A DNA stretch of 15,738 nucleotides from an uncultured Flavobacteriaceae bacterium (GCA_913031655.1 CAJWFY010000020.1:1-15738), one strand, 5' to 3'. Counted from the stretch's first letter, positions 1 through 9,576 are shown. A program made the numbers and translations. Notes: generated from the letters alone by a model not told the origin.

Positions 1-9
1 ATAAAATAA
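1..9 (+). other. Possible 3' end of an upstream gene (ftsL position)
   Basis: The first nine bases read as two codons and a TAA stop (7-9), and the final A is shared with the ATG of ftsI in a TAATG overlap. This is the same type of junction as murD/ftsW further on. In Bacteroidota dcw clusters the gene before ftsI is usually the small membrane protein gene ftsL, so this could be its end. With only two codons visible, the identity is inferred from position alone. Confidence 0.25.
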
Positions 10-1988
10 TGTTGACTAATCAAAAACAATTCTTGTACAGGCTTTATTTTGTTGCTAGTATATTAGTTATTTTAGGTTTAGGTATTGGATATAAAATTTT
101 TCACATTCAATTTATAGAGGGTGATAAATATCGAAAAATTGCAATTGAAAAAACAGTTCAAAGTTTTACAATCACTCCAAAAAGAGGAAGTATTTACTCA
201 AAAGATGGCAGTTTACTAGCTTCTTCTTCTACTAGTTATAATATCTATTTTGACGCTGTAACGGTCTCAAAAAGTAACTTCAAAAAATACATAAATCCGC
301 TTTCTCAGGCATTGTCAGAGACTCTTGATAAATCTTTTGATTTTTATTTCAATTCTTTAAAAACTAGTAAGGATTTAAATAGAAGATATCATTTAATTGC
401 TAGAGGTATTTCTATAAGTGAATTAAATGAAATTAAAAAAATGCCATTGTTTAAAATGGGAGGGGTAAGAGGAGGATTAATAGTAGAAAAAAAGAATTAT
501 AGGGAATATCCTTTAAATAAAATTGCTGAAAGGACGATTGGATACGAGCGTAAAAACGAAATTAATGAATATAAGGGAGTTGGTCTTGAACATGCATTTG
601 GAAAAATACTAAGAGGAAAAAATGGTTCCCAATTAATGCAAAAGATTTCAAACGGAAAATGGAAACCAATTTCTAATGAAAGTAGAGTTGATCCTAAGCC
701 TGGTTCAGACATAGTTACCAACATTAATGTGGGTTTCCAAGACATAGCTCATCATTCTCTTCTAGGTCAACTTGAAGAGTTTGAGGCAGATCATGGTTCT
801 GTTGTAGTAATGGAGACGGAAACGGGAGCTATAAAAGCTATCTCAAATTTAGGGCGAACATCAGAGGGTAAATATTATGAAAAACTAAACTACGCTGTTG
901 GAGAACATTTTGAACCTGGGTCTACGTTTAAGTTAATGGCTATGATGGCAGCTCTAGAAGATGATATTGTTAATCCCTTATCAATGATTGATACTGAAAA
1001 CGGTATACTTTCATTTTATGGAAGTAAAGTTAGAGATTCTAAAAAAGGGGGATATGGAAAGATTTCTGTAAATGATGTTTTTAAATTTTCTTCAAATACT
1101 GGAATAGTTAAAATTATTAATGACGGATATTCTAATAATCCAGAAAAATTTTCGAATCGTTTATACAACATGGGATTAAATAAAAAACTTAATCTTCCTA
1201 TTTTAGGAGAGGCAAAACCTAAAATCCCTCACCCTAAAGATAAAGACTGGAGTGGCTTGTCTTTACCATGGATGGCATACGGATATGGCGTCTCTCTAAC
1301 ACCTCTACAAATATTGACTTTTTATAATGCAGTAGCAAATAATGGTGTGATGGTAAAACCTGTTTTCCTAAGTAAAGTAAATTCATTTTCATCAAGAACT
1401 ACGAAAATGAAAAAAGTTATTCTAAACCCATCTATTTGCTCAGAAAAAACATTAAAAGCCGTAAGATCTATGTTAGAGAGTGTAGTTAATGATAAAGGTG
1501 GAACAGCGTATAATATTAGATCTAATGATTACAAAATTTCAGGAAAAACAGGAACTGGTCAAGTAGATTATAATACAGAGAATGTCCAATATATTTCAAG
1601 TTTTGTTGGATATTTTCCGTCTGATAAACCAAAATACTCTTGTATAGTTGTGATTCACAAACCAAACAAGAAAAAAGGATATTACGGATCAGCAGTTGCT
1701 GCGCCTGTATTTAAAAAAATTGCTGATAAGTTATACTCTCTAACACCCGAATTAATAAAAACAAACCCATTAGATGACCAAAAATTAAATGATTTATTAA
1801 TAAATGAATTAAAGATTTCTAAGGGTTTAGAAAATTTAGAAATAAATGGAAAGAATTTTAGCGATGTTTTACCTTATTTAGAAAATTTAGGTTTTTCCGT
1901 TGAATTTAAAGGAAAGGGGTTGTTAGTTAAAAAGCATACAATATTTCAAAATTCATCAAACAAAAAAATTGTTTTAGAGTTATCATGA
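9..1988 (+). CDS. ftsI: Septal peptidoglycan transpeptidase FtsI (PBP3-type class B PBP) with PASTA-like tail
   Basis: This is a class B penicillin-binding protein that cross-links peptidoglycan at the division septum, working with the glycosyltransferase FtsW. The 659-residue protein has a short cytoplasmic N-terminus, one membrane segment at about residues 12-28, a dimerisation/pedestal region to about 230, and a periplasmic transpeptidase domain. The three active-site motifs are intact: S305-T-F-K308 with the acylated serine, S361-S-N363, and K513-T-G515-T. Residues about 600-645 resemble a single PASTA domain, giving a protein longer than the E. coli one (588 aa). FtsI proteins of Bacteroidota commonly carry such a tail. 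The ATG at 9 gives a proper N-terminal anchor. The stop overlaps the murE start as ATGA. Gene order (before murE, with ftsW downstream) supports FtsI rather than the elongation enzyme PBP2. Confidence 0.96.
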   Translation: MLTNQKQFLYRLYFVASILVILGLGIGYKIFHIQFIEGDKYRKIAIEKTVQSFTITPKRGSIYSKDGSLLASSSTSYNIYFDAVTVSKSNFKKYINPLSQALSETLDKSFDFYFNSLKTSKDLNRRYHLIARGISISELNEIKKMPLFKMGGVRGGLIVEKKNYREYPLNKIAERTIGYERKNEINEYKGVGLEHAFGKILRGKNGSQLMQKISNGKWKPISNESRVDPKPGSDIVTNINVGFQDIAHHSLLGQLEEFEADHGSVVVMETETGAIKAISNLGRTSEGKYYEKLNYAVGEHFEPGSTFKLMAMMAALEDDIVNPLSMIDTENGILSFYGSKVRDSKKGGYGKISVNDVFKFSSNTGIVKIINDGYSNNPEKFSNRLYNMGLNKKLNLPILGEAKPKIPHPKDKDWSGLSLPWMAYGYGVSLTPLQILTFYNAVANNGVMVKPVFLSKVNSFSSRTTKMKKVILNPSICSEKTLKAVRSMLESVVNDKGGTAYNIRSNDYKISGKTGTGQVDYNTENVQYISSFVGYFPSDKPKYSCIVVIHKPNKKKGYYGSAVAAPVFKKIADKLYSLTPELIKTNPLDDQKLNDLLINELKISKGLENLEINGKNFSDVLPYLENLGFSVEFKGKGLLVKKHTIFQNSSNKKIVLELS

Positions 1989-3439
1989 AATTATTAAAAG
2001 ACATATTATATAAAGTAAATATTGTTTCAGTTTCTGGATCTACAGAAATTAATTTTAATAAGATTGAGTTTGATTCAAAAAAAATTTTTACTAATGATTT
2101 ATTTATTGCAATTAAAGGAAATAGCGTAGATGGAAATTTATTTATACCCAACGCTATTAATAACGGAGCTAAAATTATAATAAGTGAAACTTTTCCAGAA
2201 ATTATAAATAAAGAAATAACCTACGTAACTGTAAAAGATAGTAGAATAGCCTTAGCTATCATTTCATCAAATTATTACAATAATCCAACCTCTAAATTAA
2301 AATTAGTTGGAGTAACAGGAACAAATGGAAAGACAACTACAGCTACATTAATGAGTCAACTTTTTGGTCTTTTAGGAAATAAAGTTGGTTTGATCTCTAC
2401 AAATAAAATTTTAATAAATAATAAAACAATAGAGTCAACTCAAACAACACCAGATCCGTTGAGCTTAAATAAAATGTTTAGTATGATGTTAGAGGATGGA
2501 GTGGAATTTTGTTTTATGGAAGTGTCTTCACACGCTATTGATCAACATCGAATACATGGTTTAAACTTCGATGTTGGAGTATTTACAAACCTTTCACATG
2601 ATCATTTAGACTACCATAGTTCTTTTAAACAGTACAGAGATGTTAAAAAGTCATTTCTAAATTCATTACCTAAATCTTCTAAAGTATTAGTTAATGTAGA
2701 CGATAAAAATGGTTTGTATATGACGCAGAACACAAAGGCAAAGGTTTTTAAATATGCATTAAAGTCAAGCGCAGATTTTTCTTTAAAAATTTTAGAAAAA
2801 GACTTTAATGGAATGAAGCTAATAATTAATGGTTCAGAGGTTTGGTCAAAATTAATTGGAGAATTTAATGCTTATAATATTTTAGCTACTTATAGCTTAT
2901 CAAGGTTGCTGAATTATAAAGATGAGTTAATCTTAGATAAAATCAGCTCACTATCTTCTGCAGATGGGAGATTTGAAAAAATCATTTATAAAAAAAATAT
3001 AGGAGTAATTGATTATGCTCATAGCCCAGATTCCGTTCAAAAGATTTTAGAAACGCTAATTGCCTTAAAAAATAATAAAGAAGATTTGATAACAGTGATT
3101 GGTTGTGGTGGAGATAGAGATAAAGCCAAAAGGCCATTAATGGGTAAAATTGCAGCCATATTAAGTGACAAGGTTATTTTTACATCTGATAATCCAAGGT
3201 TTGAAGATCCTAAAACTATTATTGATCAAATGGAGTTAGGAGTTAATGATAGTGATTTAAAGAAGGTTTCAAAAATTATTGACAGGGAGGAAGCAATAAA
3301 GTATGCTTGCAAAATTGCCAAAGAAAATGATGTCATTTTAATTGCAGGAAAAGGTCATGAAAAATATCAAATCAAAGGAGATATTAAAGAAAAGTTTGAT
3401 GATAAAAAACTTTTAATTAAATCATTAAAAATCAAGTAA
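1985..3439 (+). CDS. murE: UDP-MurNAc-L-Ala-D-Glu:meso-diaminopimelate ligase MurE
   Basis: This cytoplasmic ATP-dependent Mur ligase adds the third amino acid to the UDP-MurNAc-dipeptide. At 484 residues it is normal length. It shows the three-domain Mur layout: an N-terminal UDP-binding domain (about 1-95), a central ATPase domain with the P-loop G109-V-T-G-T-N-G-K116-T-T, and a C-terminal ligase domain. The motif D402-N-P-R405 is the signature of enzymes that accept meso-diaminopimelate rather than L-lysine, so the peptidoglycan is predicted to be the DAP type. K221, in the stretch YRDVKKSF, sits where Mur ligases have the carbamylated lysine (assigned by motif similarity). The ATG shares its TG with the TGA of ftsI (4-nt overlap), which suggests translational coupling. 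Confidence 0.97.
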   Translation: MKLLKDILYKVNIVSVSGSTEINFNKIEFDSKKIFTNDLFIAIKGNSVDGNLFIPNAINNGAKIIISETFPEIINKEITYVTVKDSRIALAIISSNYYNNPTSKLKLVGVTGTNGKTTTATLMSQLFGLLGNKVGLISTNKILINNKTIESTQTTPDPLSLNKMFSMMLEDGVEFCFMEVSSHAIDQHRIHGLNFDVGVFTNLSHDHLDYHSSFKQYRDVKKSFLNSLPKSSKVLVNVDDKNGLYMTQNTKAKVFKYALKSSADFSLKILEKDFNGMKLIINGSEVWSKLIGEFNAYNILATYSLSRLLNYKDELILDKISSLSSADGRFEKIIYKKNIGVIDYAHSPDSVQKILETLIALKNNKEDLITVIGCGGDRDKAKRPLMGKIAAILSDKVIFTSDNPRFEDPKTIIDQMELGVNDSDLKKVSKIIDREEAIKYACKIAKENDVILIAGKGHEKYQIKGDIKEKFDDKKLLIKSLKIK

Positions 3440-3443
3440 CAAT

Positions 3444-4643
3444 ATGTTTTATTTTTTATTTGAATATTTAGAATTGCAGTACCAAATCCCAGGAGCAGGG
3501 CTATTTAAATATTTATCATTTAGATCCGCATTAGCATTTGTTTTCTCATTAATGATTTCTATTAAATATGGAAAAAATATAATTAATTTTTTAAAAAATA
3601 AACAGATTGGGGAAACCGTAAGAGATTTAGGTTTAGATGGTCAAAAAGAAAAAGATGGAACCCCAACAATGGGAGGTTTGATAATTATTATTTCTACTAT
3701 TATCCCTGTAATATTATTTTCAAAGGTCAGTAATATTTATATTATATTATTATTATTTACAACATTGTGGCTTGGATTTATAGGTTTTTTGGATGATTAT
3801 ATAAAAGTATTCAAAAAAAATAAAAATGGATTAAAAGGAAAGTTCAAAATAATTGGACAAATCTTTTTAGGTTTTATTGTTGGTGTAACCCTTTATTTCC
3901 ATCCTGATGTGACTATTAAAGATCAATCTCTTTTAAATAATCAAATAAATAATATTGAATATAAGTCTACTAAAACGACTGTACCTTTTTTGAAAGATAA
4001 TGAATTAGATTATTCATATTTTACATCCTGGATTTCTGAAGAATCGGAATTGTTAAGTTTGATTGTGTTTGTATTCTTCGTTATTTTAATTATTTCTTCA
4101 GTTTCTAATGGAGCAAATTTAACAGATGGAATAGATGGTTTAGCTGCAGGTTCATCTGTTATAATTACTCTTGCATTAGCGATTTTTGCTTGGGTTTCTG
4201 GAAATATAATTTTTTCAGAATATCTAAATATCATGTATATACCACGTGTTAGTGAAATCGTAATTTTCATTTCTGCTTTCATTGGCGGATTAATAGGTTT
4301 CTTATGGTATAATGCATTTCCAGCTCAAATTTTTATGGGTGATACGGGAAGCTTAACTATTGGTGGTATTATAGCAGTTATTGCAATTATTGTAAGAAAA
4401 GAGTTGCTACTTCCACTAATATGTGGAATTTTTTTAGTAGAAACATTATCCGTTATAATCCAAGTTAGTTTTTTTAAATACACAAAAAAGAAATATGGAG
4501 TTGGTAAAAGGATTTTTTTAATGTCTCCACTTCATCATCATTTTCAAAAACAAGGATATCACGAGAGTAAAATAGTTGTAAGATTTTGGATTATAGGAAT
4601 TCTATTAGCAATCCTTTCATTAATAACTCTAAAAATTAGATAA
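3444..4643 (+). CDS. mraY: Phospho-MurNAc-pentapeptide transferase MraY
   Basis: MraY is an integral membrane enzyme that transfers phospho-MurNAc-pentapeptide from UDP to undecaprenyl phosphate, forming lipid I. The 399-residue protein has about ten hydrophobic segments. Family motifs are all present: GTPTMGG near residue 75, the aspartate pair D117-D118 in GFLDDYIKV, NLTDGIDGLAAG, MGDTGS with the third conserved aspartate D300, and the cytoplasmic histidine triad H364-H366 before FQKQG. It is about 40 residues longer than E. coli MraY. The extra length falls in a hydrophilic insert at about residues 155-200, between membrane segments, as is common in Bacteroidota homologues. The ATG lies 4 nt after the murE stop. 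No murF lies between murE and mraY, unlike the E. coli order. Confidence 0.97.
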   Translation: MFYFLFEYLELQYQIPGAGLFKYLSFRSALAFVFSLMISIKYGKNIINFLKNKQIGETVRDLGLDGQKEKDGTPTMGGLIIIISTIIPVILFSKVSNIYIILLLFTTLWLGFIGFLDDYIKVFKKNKNGLKGKFKIIGQIFLGFIVGVTLYFHPDVTIKDQSLLNNQINNIEYKSTKTTVPFLKDNELDYSYFTSWISEESELLSLIVFVFFVILIISSVSNGANLTDGIDGLAAGSSVIITLALAIFAWVSGNIIFSEYLNIMYIPRVSEIVIFISAFIGGLIGFLWYNAFPAQIFMGDTGSLTIGGIIAVIAIIVRKELLLPLICGIFLVETLSVIIQVSFFKYTKKKYGVGKRIFLMSPLHHHFQKQGYHESKIVVRFWIIGILLAILSLITLKIR

Positions 4644-4645
4644 TC

Positions 4646-5986
4646 ATGAATGATAATTTAGTTGTTTTAGGTGGTGGTGAAAGTGGAGTAGGAGTAGCTT
4701 ATTTAGCTTCCAAAAAAGGAATTAAAGTTTTTCTATCTGATAATAATCTAATTAAAAAAGAATATAAAAATATATTAATTGAGAACAATATTGAGTTTGA
4801 GGAAGGAAGTCATAGTTTAACTAAACTATTAAATGCAACCGAGATAGTTAAAAGTCCTGGCATTTCTGATGACTCTGATTTGATCAATAAAATAAGAATT
4901 AATAATATCCCTGTTATTTCAGAAATTGAATTTGCATCAAGATTTACAAACGCAAAAATTATCGGTATTACAGGCTCAAACGGAAAAACTACGACTACTA
5001 GCTTAATTTATCACATTCTAAAGTCTTCTGGATTAAATGTGGGTGTTGCAGGTAATATTGGTAATAGCTTTTCCTTTTTAATTGCAAACAGAGATTATGA
5101 ATTTATTGTTTTAGAGTTAAGTAGTTTTCAGTTAGATGGTGTTAAAACTTTTAAGCCTCAAATAGCAGTCATCACTAATCTTAGCCCTGATCACTTAGAA
5201 AGGTATGAGAACAATTTTGACAATTACATTAGTTCAAAGTTTAATATAGTTATAAACCATTCAAAATCGGATTATTTAATTTACAATTCAGATGATTTAA
5301 AAATCATTAATGAATTAAATAGCAGAAAAATTAATTCTAATAAAATTTCATTTTCATTTTCAAAAAAAGATTGTAATAATCAAATATATATTGAAAAAAA
5401 TATAATTAAATCAAATATTAATAAAAACAAATTTATGATACCAATTGAAAGTTTGTCCCTCAAGGGAAAGCATAATGTACAAAATAGCATGGCAGCTGCA
5501 ACTGTAGCTCAATTACTTAACATTTCTAATGAAGAATTAAGGGAATCGTTAGGAAATTTTCAATCTATTAGTCATAGGTTAGAACATGTCTTGACAATTC
5601 AGAAGGTTAAATATATTAATGATTCAAAAGCAACTAATGTTAATGCTGTTTTTTATGCCTTAGATTCAATGAAAAGTTCTACTGTTTGGATAGCTGGAGG
5701 TGTAGATAAAGGAAATAACTATGATGAACTATTACCTCTTGTTAGAGAGAAGGTGAAAGCTATAATTTGTCTTGGTTTAGAAAACCAGAAATTATTAGAA
5801 ACTTTTTCATCAGTTACTGAATTAATTTTTGAAACTACAAGTATGAGTGAGGCGGTTAAAATGGCTTATCAAATTGCAAAACCAACAGAATCAGTTTTAC
5901 TTTCACCAGCGTGCTCAAGTTTCGATTTATTCAAAAACTTTGAAGATAGAGGAAATCAATTTAAAGAAGCAGTTAGAAGATTATAA
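4646..5986 (+). CDS. murD: UDP-MurNAc-L-alanine:D-glutamate ligase MurD
   Basis: This cytoplasmic Mur ligase adds D-glutamate to UDP-MurNAc-L-Ala using ATP. The 446-residue length is normal. It begins with a Rossmann-like UDP-binding domain (LGGGESGVGVAYLA from about residue 8). The ATPase P-loop is G107-I-T-G-S-N-G-K114-T-T, and the NLSPDHLERY block follows. Further on is the Mur-ligase motif SHRLEHV with NDSKATN. The C-terminus carries SPACSSFDLF-NFEDRGNQF, which separates MurD from the other Mur ligases. It starts 2 nt after the mraY stop, and its TAA shares one base with the ftsW ATG (TAATG). Confidence 0.97.
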   Translation: MNDNLVVLGGGESGVGVAYLASKKGIKVFLSDNNLIKKEYKNILIENNIEFEEGSHSLTKLLNATEIVKSPGISDDSDLINKIRINNIPVISEIEFASRFTNAKIIGITGSNGKTTTTSLIYHILKSSGLNVGVAGNIGNSFSFLIANRDYEFIVLELSSFQLDGVKTFKPQIAVITNLSPDHLERYENNFDNYISSKFNIVINHSKSDYLIYNSDDLKIINELNSRKINSNKISFSFSKKDCNNQIYIEKNIIKSNINKNKFMIPIESLSLKGKHNVQNSMAAATVAQLLNISNEELRESLGNFQSISHRLEHVLTIQKVKYINDSKATNVNAVFYALDSMKSSTVWIAGGVDKGNNYDELLPLVREKVKAIICLGLENQKLLETFSSVTELIFETTSMSEAVKMAYQIAKPTESVLLSPACSSFDLFKNFEDRGNQFKEAVRRL

Positions 5987-7161
5987 TGAAATTAATTTTA
6001 GATAAAATTCATGGTGACAAAATAATTTGGACAATAGTCTCACTATTAGCTTTGTTTTCATTTCTTCCAGTTTATAGTGCTAGTTCAAATTTTGGAAACG
6101 ATTTTATTTTATCTAATATAATAAAACATATTGCGATAGTGTTTATTGGAATGCTGATTATGTATGGGACTCATTTAATTCCATATCGATATTTTAAAGG
6201 ATTATCTATTATTTGTCTTCCTATTATTATTATACTTTTATTTTTTACTGCTTTACAAGGAAATGTTATTGAAGGAGCTAATGCTAGCAGGTGGATTAAA
6301 CTTCCAGTAGTAGGACTGTCTTTCCAACCTTCTTCAATGGCCATTGTAATTTTAATGGTGTACACATCTTTTTATTTATCTAAAAACTATAATAAACAAA
6401 TAAGTTTTGTTCAATCAATTTTACCTCTTTGGACTCCAATTTTAATAATTATTTTTTTAATTCTTCCTTCAAACTTTTCTACTGCAGCAATGATCTTTAT
6501 GATGATCTTAACTTTGATTTTTATAGGGAGATATCCTTTAAAATATTTGTTAGGGATTATTTTTTCTGGAATTTTTCTATTATCTGTATTTATTTTTCTA
6601 GCTAAAAGCTATCCTGATTTGATGCCTAACAGAGTAGATACCTGGACTAATAGAATTGATAATTTCATAGGAGAGGGAAGTTCTGAATCTAACTATCAAA
6701 TAATTAGAGCTAAATCTGCTATTGCAAATGGTTCAGTTTTTGGAGTTGGTGCTGGAAAAAGTGCAATGAAAAATTTATTACCTCAAAGTACTTCCGACTT
6801 TATATATGCAATAATTACAGAGGAGTATGGTACAGTAGGAGCTATTTCAATTTTATTACTTTACACTTTGTTGCTTTTTAGAATAATTATAGTCTCATAT
6901 AAATCTTACACGGTATTTGGGCAGTTGTTAGCTTTAGGTGTTGGATTGCCTATTATTTTCCAAGCCTTTATAAATATGGGCGTAGCTGTTCAGCTATTCC
7001 CTGTAACAGGGCAACCATTGCCGTTGATTAGCACTGGAGGAACTTCAATCTGGATGACTTTTTTAGCTCTTGGGATAGTTTTAAGTGTAAGTATTAATAG
7101 AACAAATGATGATAATATTAATCATAATAACCCTTTAAATGTTTTAAGTGAAACAGAATAA
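5986..7161 (+). CDS. ftsW: Septal peptidoglycan glycosyltransferase FtsW (SEDS family)
   Basis: FtsW is a polytopic membrane protein that polymerises lipid II into glycan strands at the septum, in complex with FtsI. The 391-residue sequence is strongly hydrophobic, with roughly ten membrane segments. The SEDS signature PVTGQPLPLISTGGTS occupies residues 339-354. The block STSDFIYAIITEEYG contains D271, which by motif position is the probable catalytic aspartate of the family. Placement next to murG and with ftsI in the same operon supports FtsW over the elongation paralogue RodA. It overlaps murD by 1 nt and murG by 14 nt. Confidence 0.95.
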   Translation: MKLILDKIHGDKIIWTIVSLLALFSFLPVYSASSNFGNDFILSNIIKHIAIVFIGMLIMYGTHLIPYRYFKGLSIICLPIIIILLFFTALQGNVIEGANASRWIKLPVVGLSFQPSSMAIVILMVYTSFYLSKNYNKQISFVQSILPLWTPILIIIFLILPSNFSTAAMIFMMILTLIFIGRYPLKYLLGIIFSGIFLLSVFIFLAKSYPDLMPNRVDTWTNRIDNFIGEGSSESNYQIIRAKSAIANGSVFGVGAGKSAMKNLLPQSTSDFIYAIITEEYGTVGAISILLLYTLLLFRIIIVSYKSYTVFGQLLALGVGLPIIFQAFINMGVAVQLFPVTGQPLPLISTGGTSIWMTFLALGIVLSVSINRTNDDNINHNNPLNVLSETE

Positions 7162-8242
7162 ATTTTTGTTATCAGGTGGAGGTACAGGAGGTCATATTTT
7201 TCCAGCTATCTCTATTGCTGATGAATTATGTAAGAAATTTCCATCATCAGAAATTTTATTTGTAGGATCTAGTCAAAGAATGGAAATGCAAAAAATTCCA
7301 GAGAGTGGATATAGAATTAAGGGAATTTGGATTAGTGGAATTAAAAGGAAATTACATTTTTCTAATTTATTGATACCATTAAAAATTATCAGTAGTTTAA
7401 TAAAATCATTTCTTATCATTAACAAGTTCAAGCCTGATTTTGTTATAGGTACAGGTGGTTTTGCTAGTGGTCCATTAGTGTTTGTAGCATCGAAACTAAA
7501 GATACCAACCTTAATTCAGGAGCAAAACTCTTACCCTGGACTAACAAATAAAATATTATCTAAAACAGTTGATTTAATATGTGTTGCATATTCAAATATG
7601 GATAAATATTTTCCAAAAAGTAAAATTGTTTTTACTGGAAATCCTATTAGAAAAGAAATTAGAAATCCCTTTAAATCTAAAAATGAATCTTTAGAACAAT
7701 TTAAAATGGGTACATCAAAAAAAACTTTATTGGTTTTGGGTGGTAGTTTGGGAGCTCAAAAAATAAATAATTTCATTTCAAATAATATTGATCTTTTTAA
7801 ATCTATGCAAATCCAAATTATTTGGCAATGTGGAAAAATATATTATAATCAATATAAAAAACACAATTCTAATGAAGTTAATGTTCAGCCATTTATTAAA
7901 GATATGAATTCAGTCTATTCTGCCGCGGATTTTATTGTTTCCAGATCAGGCGCTAGTGTTATTTCTGAATTATGTATTGTAGGTAAGCCGGTAATATTTA
8001 TTCCATCTCCTAATTTAGCTGAAGATCACCAAACTAAAAACGCGTTATTTATTAAACAAAATAATGCAGCAGAAATGGTTGAAGAAAAACATCTAGAAAA
8101 AGATTTTTTTGATGTTTTGAAAAAATTAGTTTCAAACAATGAATATGCATTAAAATTATCCAAAAAAATTAAAGTTTTAGAAAAGCCTAACGCAACTAAC
8201 GAGATAGTAGAACTTATTGAAAAAGCATTAAGCGATGTATAA
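7148..8242 (+). CDS. murG: UDP-GlcNAc:lipid I N-acetylglucosaminyltransferase MurG (GTG start)
   Basis: MurG is a GT-B fold glycosyltransferase, peripheral on the inner face of the membrane, that converts lipid I to lipid II. The 364-residue protein carries the acceptor-side loop G10-G-G-T-G-G-H16 and GTGGFASGP near residue 100. Its donor-binding block S265-R-S-G-A-S-V-I-S-E274 is followed by PNLAEDHQTKNA. The start is GTG at 7148. The only nearby in-frame ATG upstream (7139) is followed one codon later by TAA (7145-7147), and no ATG occurs before the glycine-rich loop, which begins at residue 10. The GTG is therefore well supported. The gene overlaps ftsW by 14 nt and murC by 8 nt, so coupled translation is likely. 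Confidence 0.96.
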   Translation: MKQNKFLLSGGGTGGHIFPAISIADELCKKFPSSEILFVGSSQRMEMQKIPESGYRIKGIWISGIKRKLHFSNLLIPLKIISSLIKSFLIINKFKPDFVIGTGGFASGPLVFVASKLKIPTLIQEQNSYPGLTNKILSKTVDLICVAYSNMDKYFPKSKIVFTGNPIRKEIRNPFKSKNESLEQFKMGTSKKTLLVLGGSLGAQKINNFISNNIDLFKSMQIQIIWQCGKIYYNQYKKHNSNEVNVQPFIKDMNSVYSAADFIVSRSGASVISELCIVGKPVIFIPSPNLAEDHQTKNALFIKQNNAAEMVEEKHLEKDFFDVLKKLVSNNEYALKLSKKIKVLEKPNATNEIVELIEKALSDV

Positions 8243-9575
8243 AAATTATAATAAAATATATTTTATTGGTATAGGAGGGATTGGTATGTCCTCAATTGCT
8301 TTATATTTTATAAATAATGGAAAACAAGTGGCAGGTTATGATCAAACAATAACTGATTTAACGAAAAAACTTTCAAATCTTGGAGCTAAAATTCATTATG
8401 ACTCTAGTTTGTCGGAAATACCTGAAGAATTTAAGAATAATAATGAAGTGCTAATAATTTATACACCTGCTATACCGTTAAGTAATATAGAATTAAGCTT
8501 CTTTTTTGATAATAACTTTACTGTTCTTAAAAGATCTGAAATATTAGGTTATATATCACAAGATAAGTTTTGTATAGCTATAGCTGGAACACACGGAAAA
8601 ACTACTACTGCAACAATATTATCACATATTTTATATGAGAATAATATAAAATTTACATCATTTATTGGTGGAATTTCTGAGAATTATGACAGTAATTTTA
8701 TTCAAAATGGTAACGATGTTATACTGGTTGAAGCTGATGAGTTTGATCGATCTTTTTTAACATTAAATCCAAATATTTCTTGTATAACATCAGTTGACTC
8801 GGATCATCTTGATGTTTATAATTCAAATTCTGAATTACAAAAATCTTTTAATGAGTTTGCGAGTAAATTAGAACTGAATGGTGTTCTTTTTAAACATTAT
8901 GACGTTCCTATTGATGGTGTTAGTTACGGATTTAATAAAAATGCTGAATACTCAATAATTAATTACAGGAATGATGAAAGTTCAACTTTTTTTGATATTG
9001 TTTATGAAAAAGAAAACAGTATTAATGTGAAGTTCAATATGCCAGGAAAGCATAATGCTTGTAACGCATTAGTTGCTTTTGCTATTGGGCGTTTATTGAA
9101 AATCAATGATGAACAAATAGTGAATTCTTTAAACACTTTTAAAGGAGTTAAAAGAAGATTTAGTTATATTTTGAGATCACCAAAAATATTAATCGATGAT
9201 TATGCTCATCATCCAAATGAAATTAAAGCTATATATGAATCTGTAAAATCTCTTTATCCTGAAAAAAGTATAATGGCAATTTTTCAACCTCATTTATATT
9301 CAAGAACTCAAGATTTCATGAATCAGTTCGCTCAAGTTTTATCAAAATTTGACGAAGTGACTTTATTAGACATATATCCAGCAAGAGAAGAGCCAATAAA
9401 GGGAGTAAATTCTAATAAGCTTTTAAATCAAATTAATAATATTAATAAAAATTTGGTAGACAAACTAGAATTAAAAAAGGTGGTAAAAGATTCAAAAGCT
9501 GATGTTTTTATTATAATGGGAGCTGGTGATATTTCAGACGAAGTATATAAAATTAAAGATGTTATTCTAAATTAA
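8235..9575 (+). CDS. murC: UDP-N-acetylmuramate:L-alanine ligase MurC
   Basis: MurC catalyses the first peptide-forming step, joining L-alanine to UDP-MurNAc with ATP in the cytoplasm. At 446 residues it is normal length. It opens with the nucleotide-binding stretch YFIGIGGIGMSSIA. The ATPase P-loop is G118-T-H-G-K122-T-T-T, whose histidine is the form typical of MurC. The central block EADEFDRSFL and the C-terminal DDYAHHPNEIKA plus FQPHLYSRT are also MurC signatures. The ATG at 8235 lies within the end of murG (8-nt overlap). Confidence 0.97.
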   Translation: MYKNYNKIYFIGIGGIGMSSIALYFINNGKQVAGYDQTITDLTKKLSNLGAKIHYDSSLSEIPEEFKNNNEVLIIYTPAIPLSNIELSFFFDNNFTVLKRSEILGYISQDKFCIAIAGTHGKTTTATILSHILYENNIKFTSFIGGISENYDSNFIQNGNDVILVEADEFDRSFLTLNPNISCITSVDSDHLDVYNSNSELQKSFNEFASKLELNGVLFKHYDVPIDGVSYGFNKNAEYSIINYRNDESSTFFDIVYEKENSINVKFNMPGKHNACNALVAFAIGRLLKINDEQIVNSLNTFKGVKRRFSYILRSPKILIDDYAHHPNEIKAIYESVKSLYPEKSIMAIFQPHLYSRTQDFMNQFAQVLSKFDEVTLLDIYPAREEPIKGVNSNKLLNQINNINKNLVDKLELKKVVKDSKADVFIIMGAGDISDEVYKIKDVILN

Positions 9576-9576
9576 T

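Noticed and set aside
497..745. Open frame on the minus strand inside ftsI
   Set aside because: It is opposite the conserved pedestal region of FtsI and shows no protein-like features of its own.
4010..4282. Open frame on the minus strand inside mraY
   Set aside because: It is antisense to the NLTDGIDGLAAG region of MraY, with no start context or homology that I recognise.
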